64,000 nt of DNA, from NCBI GenBank assembly GCA_000469685.2, contig LS997565.1:42492666-42556665 (forward strand), in the 5' to 3' direction. This DNA is from Haemonchus contortus (Eukaryota > Nematoda > Chromadorea > Rhabditida > Trichostrongylidae). Shown piece by piece: positions 12,539-24,600 of the stretch. Under the pieces are notes generated by a model. The model was not told the origin of the DNA and ran no database searches. It saw only the letters and a list, made by a program, of their open reading frames with translations. Numbering within the stretch: the stretch's first letter is position 1; each line of letters starts with the position of its first letter. The position numbers and the translations under genes are program-made.

Positions 12539-13356
12539 CTTTGAATGCACAGTCCACGATAAAACTGGTTTCTGATACTCCTTCAAGGGGTGAATTCGAG
12601 GCCTCCTCGCATACCATATCTGGTGTTATCATTCCAAAGAACGGCTCATTTAGGGAACAATGAAGGTTCAATGATTGGCCTGTGTTATGCGTGGACGAGT
12701 TTCACCGGCATTGTTGAGGCTGTATCGATCACAAACGAACCCATGTAGGAAGTTCAAACAACTTGTCATGACCCAAAGCGACAGTGAAAGGCAACTCTGC
12801 ACAGTTCTTGTTTGATGTAAACAGCTCTTTGCACAATCGCAATAACTGGAATCTCGTCCGAACACCCCTTCCATATTATTTCCGGCACGGCAATCTCGGC
12901 CAATCTCTATTTCCCGGAGAACGTCCGTTGCGCGTGTCCGTCGAAAGTAGGTCACCCCGCCCACTTCGCGCGCTGCGCATCACACTGAGGTCTCGAGATG
13001 ACATTCCAGTACAACCAAGTGTCATTGGAGCAAATGATTTGCATTTGTCTGTGTTATCCTCTTCTTGAACTGACCACCGTGGACAAAACGCAAAGCGTAT
13101 GCCCCAGTGACAATTGCGACGTCTGTCAAATATCGCGGGCCGACTCACCGCGTGCGACGGCTGCGGCGTGACCTAGTTTCGACGGACACGCGCAACGAAG
13201 CGCACCCCTATTTCCCTTACATTAGAGGAGCCTTATTTTTCTCGAAATGGACGAATTTTCTCGCTTTTTTCACTACCGATGAACTATTCCCGACCTATAC
13301 TCCCGCTTTTCGACCAAAAAGAGATACCTCAAAATTACCGTGAACTGTGCCTTGAA
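12539..13356. mobile_element. MITE with TTGAAGGCAC-type ends and internal fold-back
   Basis: The left end (about 12539-12560) and the right end (about 13337-13356) are imperfect inverted repeats of the type TTGAAGGCACAGTTCACGG. Similar end pairs bound two other elements, at 28973-29538 and 57196-57668. Inside, the segment at about 12925-12956 is repeated in reverse at about 13167-13200, so the GC-rich centre can fold back on itself. No transposase is visible. It is best taken as a non-autonomous DNA element; the autonomous partner is unknown. Confidence 0.6.
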
Positions 13357-15628
13357 GCTACTTATTTCCTTTCCTTATGAACCACGCATTTTACTCGCTC
13401 TAATCGAATCGCCGTTATATTCAGATGAGCACTCACCTTTTACAAATGCCTTGAGAGATTCAATACTATTAACACGAGTGAGCATTGAGTAAGATACCCT
13501 CAAGCTGATGGCATTAAAACAGTACATTAACACTTATACAGATATATATCCATCGATGAAACTAAATAACTCTCAAGTAAAAAAACCTGGCTGTGTTATG
13601 GCTCTGTAGAAGGACTGGGAAACGAGTGGAATGATCCGAGGTAACAGAGGGTGTTTGTATCTCAAAGGGTTCCAGATTATACAAAGAAATATGATTTTAG
13701 ATGACAGCTTTGTATCCTATTTTAAAAAAATCGCCTGTCCCACAGAGGATCTTCTCTTATTGCAAGGGCTACAGCTAAAAGCTACCAAGGTTGAAAAAGC
13801 CAAATGATATAATGTAATGATATAATTAATGTTAATAAAATGATAATTTGTAGAATGGAATGTTTGATGAGCGATCAGAATAATGGTCATGAATATGTGC
13901 ACTGTGAAATACCAGGGTCCTATCAATTGTGGAATCCTAAAAATGAGAGACTAAGAAATCGTATCCACATCGATGCAGAACTGTTTTGTAAGGTTTTAAT
14001 GGAGCGACGCTTCTATTTGCCCAATTTATTCTGATATTGGCTGGTACAATGGCGATTAGTTATATTTATAGCAAAGACAAGCTCATATAAAGCTCATTAA
14101 CTTTTACAGTATTTGAGCCTTTTTTCTCATACCAAATATTCTCAAAAAAACATTTTTCTAATAACATCCCATCGATATAGACCGATAAGCAGGTGCAATT
14201 AAGTGTGCAATTGAAGCCTTACTTGTCGATGTAGCCTACTACATACAATCGAGTTTTCCTGTACAATTTTCATTGACGTATTACTTACTCGTTTCCATCT
14301 GTTTGTGTATAAGCTATAAAAGATAGTTAACGATATGTTTTAGATGTTGAGCACCGGCCTCTTCGGTTGCCTACCACAATATTTATAACTAGAAAAAAAA
14401 AAACGTGATAAAATTTTATGGATGAAATACCGTAAAGGACTGTTTGTGAATGTTTGGGACTGTAAAATCAAGGTTCACATCCTATAATACAAAAACTTTA
14501 CGAAATCAGTTTTTTGTTAGTAGTACCACTTCGTCGAGAAGAAAAGCATTTTTAGCTTCATTGACAATACATGGTTGACTGACTGAGAAAATGGAAGTGT
14601 TTAACACCCTTGGAGATGAAACCCAAATGTTACCACAAAGGGATCTCGGGAGGCTCCCACCTCTGTAATGGTGATCACCTTGCTAACCTTGCTCTTCATT
14701 CAAAGTTTTAAGGTAAATTTGCCGCTTCCCACAGAAGCGACTTTTCGAGCCAACAGCGTCCTCCGAACAAATACCGTTTTTTACCAGTTTTAGGAGTTTT
14801 GGGCAGCGGATTTTGATTAAAATTCGAAAATCTGTAAACTAGTGAAAGTGTTCGTGAAGAAATCATAGAATCGGACATCCTTCTTTGCTTGATAACTCAT
14901 TCCTAGCAGATTCCTCAGATTCAGTTTTGTCAAAGTAAGGGTTCTGTGCTCTTCTGAGAATTCATGCCTTTTTTAGCCATGACAAAAATTGCTGATATTA
15001 GCTACATTATTTAGCATTGACTTGTTCGATAAGCAGCACTGTATCTTTCCTTGTTTTGGAATGGGTTAAGAATGTTTTCAGAGGTACGTCACTGATTGCT
15101 AGTCCCTGTGCTGATGAAAGCCTTCCATAAGGTGACACTTAGAGTTTTTCAAAGGGGACATAATTAGGTTTATCGCTAGAAGGTAATGATCTATTATTTC
15201 CATATTGAGGTTCTAACAACAAAACAACAAATTCACCCGTCCAAGTTGCTGTAAAAAAACAGCCCATAAACAAATCATATGGATATCTGTTGACGTTACA
15301 AGTACAAGTGGTAATGATAACTGATAATACCACGTGGTACCCGAGAACTTTATCAAAACAATTGCACTCATTGAATACCAAAAAGAACTGAACGAGTTTT
15401 ACGCTGTAGGGTTCTTCTCGGGTAGCAAATCTACTTTTCGAACTGGCCGCCTCTTGTTTGTGCCAGATCATTACAGACAAGAAGTCTCCTTCACCGAAAG
15501 AATATGTCGTAGTACGGTAGACACTAAGAGTACGGTAGTCGATGTTTTGCTCCATGCAATGAACAGTTCCTCCTCGAGGTACTCCCACACAGGAAATCGT
15601 TCATAAGGACTGGGAAAAAACAGCATAA
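13357..15628. other. Stretch without a supportable gene, downstream of receptor A
   Basis: The region is AT-rich and lies 3' of receptor gene A. I see no supported coding region. A 149-codon minus-strand open frame (15139-15588) has no recognisable domain and no paired splice signals that I could defend. Confidence 0.45.
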
Positions 15629-18600
15629 TTACTGCCATTGCTTTTGGAGAATTGCTGAGTAATTTATCCATCCGGGTGCACCGACAGTGTTTATCTGTAA
15701 AAATAATAGCGCACTAAGGCTCAAACATGGAGAAAAACATCTACTGAATTAAAATTTGCAAATTACTCACATTTATATTTTCTCTGATGTTTTTAAGTCG
15801 TTGGCTCTTCACTTTCCTCATGTAAAACATTGATAGTATAGGCAACACCAATGTATAGTAATTGAACAACTTAAAAATGCATAATTAAGGAAAATTCGAA
15901 AATGATAAAACACAGGCAGAAAGGCAACTCTTTCTCTGATTTTTTCTGGTCTTTATCATCGCCTGCGACCTCATCTGGTGGGGGCGGACCGCCAGGGCTT
16001 TGGGGACAAGCCCAACACACTCTTGACATTTTACCTTGCTCGTATAAATCGCACTCTGAATAAATATCCTCCGATTGCTCTCGTCTTGCTCTCACAACAC
16101 TATAAGTCCACTGAACCACCGCGAGGTGCTTCTAAAAGGGTCCACCAAAACCCTAGTCTCAGCGCCCGCAACAGCTTGGTGCATCGGCCTAAAGTAGCCA
16201 CTATACTCCCGTGTCAAAGCGTCGCAACTTTGAGGCCTGGAGTCGAGACTAGCTCTTTGAGCACAATCATATAAGGTCAAATCTAAGACCTTGAATCAAT
16301 TGATTCACAAGTCTCCCGTCAAAGTACCTGGAGCAACCTCTCTGCAAATTAAGCAGACCAAATCTCCCGTACACAGTACCTGGAGTTAGCTTGAGTTTTG
16401 ATAACCAAGTAAGTATTTCAAATAAGTAATACTACAACAAGTAAAACAAATATGGCACTCTTATTCCACAAGACGCCCATTATCCTGAGTGCTCAGACAC
16501 TCAAAAATCTAGTACTCCGTTACAAGGAGTATACCTCAAAAACAGACTTTACTGTAATAGATGACGAGAACTATGAGAAATGCAGGTCCACAATAGCACT
16601 ATTGCAAAGTGGCCTGCAGCAACTTAAGTGTGGTCAGGAAAAATTAGAAAAAAGACACACAGAAATTAAAGAAGAATATAAAAACTGCAAGTCAAAGTCA
16701 GAAAGAAAAGAATTAGCAACGGAGATAGAGCAGATAGAAGAGGAATCGGGCTTAAACATTGTAATGGCCGAATCTGAGGATCTGTGCTTCATGTTAACGG
16801 CACGTCTCGATGAGGCGAAGTGTGCCAGAGACAAAATGAATGTCAAACTGGGCTACGTCACTCAGAAGGCGCAAATTGAAAATACTGAAACAGATAATCA
16901 GGAAGTCCATATTATTCCTGACGAAGATAGAGTCAGCACGGAGAGTGCAGAAAACAGTGCCTCATCAAGCAGGCCCAATTCGGAGCGAGTCCAACGTGAA
17001 GACTGCACCATTAAAACTTCTACTAGGTCCATAAAACCTCCACAAGCATCTCTGCCGAAATTTTACGGCAATTCAGAAGACTTTCCCGAATTTTGGGCGG
17101 TATTTGAGACACTTGTCCATAAAAGTACCGAACTAGATGTTATGGAGAAAATTCTTCTGCTCAAAGAAAGCCTTAAAGGTAGAGCTCAGAACTCAATCAA
17201 AGGAATACAACTTATTCCAGATAACTATGAATGGCTCATACAAACTTTGCAGGAAAATTACTGTAACCAGCCCGTAAATCGGTCACAGATAATTCAAACG
17301 CTGGTTAATTTGAAACCAGCCGTCAATTCAGCAGACGATTGCTCGGCCGTCTTTGATAAAATTCAGGTCCTAATTAACCAAATGATATCCGCAGGGTACG
17401 ACGTGCGGAATACTTGCGAGCCAATATGGAGCGAAATCATCTTGGCCAAATTTCCTCAAGATATTGTCAGGCCCGTTTTGATATCAGGGCAATCTCAAAC
17501 TAACCAAACAACGGCAGACTTAATGGGTCATCTTAAAAAAGAGATCGCCGCTAAGCTGTTCATTGAGAAAAGACTTAGTCACGCAATCGAAAACAGATCT
17601 GGCCAGGTACTTAAAAACAAAGGCACCCTGCCGCGAGAAAAATACACTCCGCGACCTCAATCTGGCGAAGAGTGTGTATTTTGCGGCAGAAACAATCACA
17701 GCTCAATGGCATGTCGAACAGTGACGGACCAGAACAGTCGCCGTAAATCATTAAAAGAGGGCAACAGATGCTGGAAGTGTGGCTCAAGCAAACACAATAG
17801 CTACGATTGTTAAAAATCAGACTGTAACCTTTGCGGACAAAAACATCATCCTAGTTTGTGCTTTAAAAAAGAGAGAGCCTCTTCTGGGCATAATTACCCT
17901 CCCAGAAACGCTGATCAGAGGAATACAGATGCGGAACAAACCTCATCTAAGCCATATTTTACCCAAAACAGAGATCAAAGACCAAATTACGGTACCCAGC
18001 GAAGGAGATTCAACAATAACCTACATGCGGAATCAGAGGTAACTCAACGCTCCATATCGGAGCAAAATCACATTTCATCACAACTCGTTCTGATGACAGC
18101 CGAGGGTTACCTTTGGAGCTTTAAAAAGCAGGAATACGTCAAGGCGTTATTCTCTTTCGATTGCGGAGCACAAAAACGGTAAATGAAGAACTAGCCAACG
18201 AACTAAGGATACCGAAATACTCTTCGGAGATTTACACTATGTTCGGCATCGGAGGCCATATTGAAAACTTTAAAAGTGACATAGTGCTAACAAGAATAAA
18301 TACAGCTTTCGGGGAAGAAATTGAGCTCAAGATTCAGACAAAACCTGTTTTAACGAATGGGTTCCCAAGTGTGAAACTAACCACAGCTGATGTCACATTT
18401 TTGAAAGAAAACAACATCTATCTAGCCAATTCGAAACTCCGTGGTGAGCATCAAAAGCCTCACATCCTTGTTGGTTTAGATTATTATCACGACCTTGTAT
18501 CCGGTCAAAATCATACACAAAAAACACCGTCAGGCCTGCATATCACAAAAACCGTGTTCGGACCAACCGTATACGGCAAAGGACTTCTGACAGCAGAGAA

Positions 18601-21600
18601 TCTAGTCAATAGTACCTATCACGGACTTACGGCCGTAATTGAGCCAAGCGAGCAGGAAATGCTGCAAAAAATGTTTGAACTAGATGGTCTTGGCATCACA
18701 GAAGATGAATGCCATAAGGATGACAAGATTTATAACTATTTGGACCAGTATTCTAAGTTAGTATCTTTCAAAAACGGTCACATAACTGCACCTTTCCCTC
18801 TGAAAGAGAGCATCTCAGAATTAGAGGACAACTACAGTGTAGCAGTTCGGCGACTCGAATCCCTTCAAAAAACTCTGCAGCAAAACCCCGAACAACGAGG
18901 CTGGTACTGCAAAATCCTTCAAAAATACGTTGAAGAAAATACAATTGAACCCTTCTTGACAGCCGAGAAGGGGGCGCTCTGAATGTACTACATTCCACAT
19001 TCAGGAGTGGAAATCAAGCAAACAAGTACGCCCGTGGATAGCTTTCGATGCATCATCGAAGAGGAGAAACAAACCTTCCCTCAATGACGTAATTCACAAA
19101 GGTGAATCGTTTATCAACAAAATCCATGATATTCTACTCGCTTCGAGAACAAAAAAGATCATCCTAATGTGTGATATCGAGGCCGCGTTCACACTAATTC
19201 GTCTCGTAGACTCTCATAGAGAGCTCTGCAGATTTTTATGGGTCAAAAATATCAACCTACCACCTACTAGAGAAAATCTAATCCACTATAGGTTTAAAAG
19301 GCTTCCATTCGGTGTGACTGCCTCACCAAGCATACTTAATATGACGCTCACTTCGTTTCTAATCAACGAGGGTTCTACGCTAGCAAACGAAATTGTGAGC
19401 AACCTGTATGTGGACAACATCATGATGCAGGCAGAGACTCCAGAAGAAGCCATACAGAAATACAGAGAATCCAAAAAACTGTTCGAAAAAATCGGCATGA
19501 ACTTGAGGGAATATTTCTCAAATTCACATGAGGTCAACTCTCGAATACCAGAAATCGACAAGCTCCAGGGCACCTTGAAAATTCTTGGGGTGAACTACAA
19601 TACAGAACAAGTTCGTTCTCTATCGTAACGAATTTTCGAACGATGAAGGAAATAACCAAAAAAGACATCGTCAGTGAAATTAACTCTGTTTACGACCCTA
19701 TTGGGATCGCAAGTCCACTTCTCGTTGAACTGAAATCACTAATGAGAGAAGTCTTCACTTACAAAAGAGAATGGAAGTCTAGACTCGACCGAGAAATTTG
19801 TGTCGCATGGAACAAACTAACGATACAAGTATATAATGCATGTATCGTTGTCCCTCGTATCATCTCGGGTCAAATCTCCAGTGCGAAAAATCGCTTGTGG
19901 GTATTTGCCGATGCCAGCAATTCAGCCATGTCGAATTGCGTTTGTCTACAATGTAAGTTGACAAGCGAGCTCACGCCATTGAATAGTGAAAATAACAAAG
20001 CTAGCATCTAAAAAGATCAAGCAAACTATTCCGCGTCTCGAATTGGTTGCGATTTTGATGGCAACCAGACTATGCAACAACATCAGATTAAAGTACGATA
20101 TACACGAGATCTCGATTGCATCCGATAGTGAAATCGCACTTTGTTGGATAAAAAGTTGCAAAAAATTACCGGTTTTTGTTGAGAATCAACGCAAAAAAAT
20201 CGTCGAAATTAAGAACAAACTGGAATCCAATGGCATTTCCATCAATTTCTTCCACGTAGCCACTGCCTACAACCCAGCAGATGCAGGAACCAGAGGACTG
20301 AATTCAACGGAAATAAACGACAGTGACTGGGTTAAGGGTCCGCGTTGGCTGAGAAAGCATCCCAAAACTTGGCCAATAACCAAAATGGAATCAATCGAGA
20401 TTACTACTGAAGAACCCGAATCGGTTACACTTCCGAACATTGAAATTATAGCTAAAACCGAAAGCAAAGAAACACTCTTCGATCTACGTCGATTTTCCAG
20501 CCTAAGTAAGGCTTTACGAGTAGTTTCTCGAGTTTGCAAAACAGCAAAACACTGGACCCGCTTGACAAACAAAACTCGCAATCTCAAAATAGAGCCTGAA
20601 GCCATTTCAAAATTTTCCTCTGAGAAGGAAATACTAAGTGCCGATATCGAATTATCCGAACGCATAATCTTTGTTCAGGAACAGCGTCACGAGAGCTTTG
20701 AAAGTCTACAAAAACTTTTCTCAGACAAGAAATTAATAAGAGATGAAAATGGAATAATTAGACATGAATCTCGCCTTCAAAATGCCGCTATACCTCATGA
20801 CACTAAATCGCCAATATATGTACCTCCAAGGTCTGAACTTGCTCGATTGATTTTGCAGCAAATTCACTGTGATAATGCTCACTGCGGCAAAGAGCATACC
20901 CTAACTATCGCACGCCAAAGATTCTGGATTCCGCGGGCTTCAAGTATATCCAAAAAATATTTGAAGAACTGTGTCACTTGCAAAAAGATTCAAGGGCTAC
21001 CACTAGGGGCACCTACAATGCCTGCTCTCCCCACAGACAGAGTAATCGCAACAACACCATTCCAAAACACTGGATGCGATTTCATGGGACCGTTTAATTC
21101 GAAAGCACAGGAAAAAATGTATATAGCTTTATATACCTGTCTGACAACTAGAGCGGTCCATCTCGAAGTTGTGGAGAATATGTCAACGGGCGCATTTTTA
21201 AACAGTTTTGTACGATTCGTCTCAAGAAGAGGTGTCCCAAAATTAATGCGCACCGATTGCGGAACTAATTTTAAGCAAGGTGAGCAAATAATAGCCACGA
21301 TGTTCGAGAATGACGAAACATCAGGGAACTCTTTGATGTCCTATTGTGCAACCAAAGGTATTAAATGGATTTTCAATCCACCAGCCTCCCCTTGGATGGG
21401 TGGCGTTTGGGAAAGGCTCGTGGCATCTGTGAAAAAGGCACTGAATAAATCAGTGGGACGTAAAAAGCTGAGTTTTACTGAAATGTCCACGACAATGGCA
21501 AGAATAGAGGCGATTCTGAACACGAGACCGCTAACAAAACTCAATCCGGATGAAGTCACAACAATACCTTTACGTCCAATAGATTTTCTTCAAACAAATC

Positions 21601-24600
21601 TCAAGTTTTCTATTCCAGAAGGAGGAAATTTTGAGAAAATTAATGATCCATCCTATGATCCTGAGCTCATTCAATCAAGGGAACAGGCTGTTGAAGCAAT
21701 GCGATTTTCAGAAAGAATTTCAGACAAGTTCTGGGAATGTTGGAGGCATGAATACCTCACACTACTGAGAGAAGTGCAAAAACAGCATCTAAAGCAACCT
21801 CGCCATCTAACAAGATCTTGCCCCGAGCCTGGAGAGGTCGTATTAATAGAGCAAGACCTCATACCCAGAGGCAACTGGCCTTATGGCAGAATAACTGAGA
21901 TAATTACTTCAGCTGACGGTCTCGTGAGATCAGCAAAAATACTGATGCCTAATCACAGGCTCATTCAAAGACCATTAAACAAGATTTACCCTCTTGAGAT
22001 TCGTAGTGTATCCGAGAAACCCTGCGCTGACGGAGAAATATCGAAAATAGCGGGTGAAAAACCACCCACGGAGTGCAAAGGAAGCGAACCAGAACAAACG
22101 ATTACGCAAAAAAATAGACCAGTCCTTCCCAGAGCATCAAAAACGCGTGTCCATGATATTTTTCGGAACATGGGTGTCGATTCGAATCAGGCAACTTTCG
22201 CGATTTCCACGCCTTCATCCTTCATATTTCTAATGTTGTGCGCAATGATGAGTCCAGCCGTTGCGATCAATAACGTAACTGTCATATCCTGCTCAAAGGG
22301 AATAATGCGCCAGTGGCGCCATCGAAGGTCTCATTTGAGTTATGCATCGATAACGATTGTAAATTAATGAACAATACATCAGGTTATACCAAATATTTCC
22401 TGCCCATATCGCCAACTGAAAAAAGAGCAAAAGTGCGCCTGCGTACCCTCAACAGTAGTGGGGTACAAGAACTACAATGGCTCTGCGAAAGACCAAAATT
22501 CTGCGAACATCAATATTTTCTTTCAAAAAGTTTGTTAGGAAACCCCCATTGCTGGCCCGTCGGAGCCTTTGCATCTTCAGCTGTGCTGGGCTGTATTATC
22601 ATAGCCGCAATCATGGGTGCAATATGGACAGTAGTTAAAATCACTAAGAAACTGAAGCCTCATAAAAAAGCCGCCAAACCAGAGAAAAATGAGACAGAAA
22701 TTCCAGCAGCACCTGTCTGCAGTTTTGAGTTGACACCGCTTCCAAGTACACTAATTGCATTGTGTACCCTAATATGCCTCATATCTTCCACAGGCGCATG
22801 TCAACATGGTTACATGCGGCACTCGGCTGACCTCGTGTGCAACGAGAATAATCAATGTCATCTCGGATACAACAGGGAACTTCTGTTCAACAGGCTCCAG
22901 TCGGAGCTCTGCGTTGAAATTATGCACGGTAATAAAACCGTTGGGTCAGCTAAGTTCACTAAGAAGTATATAGACTTCGAGTGTTCGAAAGCCACAGAAT
23001 TTTTTACAAGACCTGTCGGTTTACCATGCTAAACGCTGTGCCACAGCAGGATCATGCAAGAATAACAAGTGTGAAACGATCGGACAGAATGAAACAGTTG
23101 ATGAATTAAGACACGCTTCTAAATATCCTGGCTACTCCGGTTGCATTAATAGTTGCGGAGGACTTTTCTGCGGATGTGGCCTACCGCTTCCTAGCTGCTG
23201 GTTCTATAAAATCGCTCACAGACCAGTATCAAATCGAATATTCGAAATCGTACAGTGTCCCCACTGGACTACTACTGTTAGATTAGAAATTGAGGTAACG
23301 ATAGCCAATCGAACAGAAAGAGTTGAGCGTTCATTAACTCCATATTTGGTCAATACCATCGATAACTTCAATATTACGATCATATCAATTCAAAGACCAT
23401 TATATTCACTAGAAAACAAGCGCTTTGCAATTGCAAAAGATGAATCGTTTCTCTTGCCTCCTAATTTCCAAGTTGCAGTAGCATGCAATACACCTACTCA
23501 AGCATTGAGAAGGTTCTCTACCTGTTCGAGTAGGATTCAGTGCAGTTGCGGAAACTCGCCGCGTAACTGCCAGTGTCCGGACGACTCTTTTCAAAAACTT
23601 TGTGATAATCCACAAAGCATACTGCCTCTTAAAACACCCCATGCAAACATAAAGTTTCGTGAGGGAAACATCGTTGCTACGTCCAACGAGGAGGAAATGG
23701 TCCTAAGGATTGAATCAAAGATGCTGCAAGATGTGGTAGCAGAACTTATTGCCAACCAAGAGTGTGACTTTAAAATATCAGAGCTAACAGGATGCTATGA
23801 TTGCACACTGGGGGCTCATTTCATAGCAATCTGCAAGTCACCAACAAAAGCCACAGTAACGGTGACTTGTCAATCTCAACAATTTTTGGTCACCTGTGGA
23901 CCATTAGAAGAGAAAAATGATGTCATTCTCAATTTCAACCACCCCATAGTGAACGAACAATGCAACGTTCATTGTTCTGATAGACCCACTAAATTTCTTC
24001 TGAATGGTACTCTATATTACTACATCACAGAGCCTCAAGCAATTTTTGTTTTCGAAATGAAGGCTCATGGAGTGCCCCTAAAACACCAATGGTTCAGTGA
24101 CATTAGCCTACCTAATATCGATCCCTTTCCAAACATGTTAATGACTCACTGAAAACTGACTTTAGCAGCGCTAAGCACAACCCTTGTCTTTGCCGCTCTC
24201 ACTTACATAGGTGGTCCCATTGTTTGTACCTACATAATTTCATTTGCTAAGGCAGCCATTTGCACTGTTTGCAAAAGAATATGACGCTTATTAGGCTGCT
24301 GCGTTAATGGTCTCAAATCTAAGGATGCAAATGCCTTAACAACAACTGCTTAGCCTACAATACCTCCCGGGCACTTTCGCACCGACGCTCCAAAAGAGAT
24401 GTCATTGTAATCGGAGGACATCTCGAACTCCATTTTGTGCCAGGGAGATTCACTGACGCTGCCTAATTAACCTTTCAGTATTCAGCGCGGATTTACAAAC
24501 GGCGTCAACACGGCTGTGTAATCGATATTTTCATTGTTTCGATCTCACCGGTACATACCTGCATATAGCCTCAATATCATTTATGAACACGTATAATCTT

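Noticed and set aside
15139..15588. 149-codon minus-strand open frame downstream of receptor A
   Set aside because: No domain, no splice support, and it starts beyond the stop codon of receptor A; likely chance.
18165..18180. Possible programmed ribosomal frameshift at the A-run in the protease region
   Set aside because: The run does not form a canonical slippery heptamer and lies inside the protease active-site region; a simple indel is more likely.
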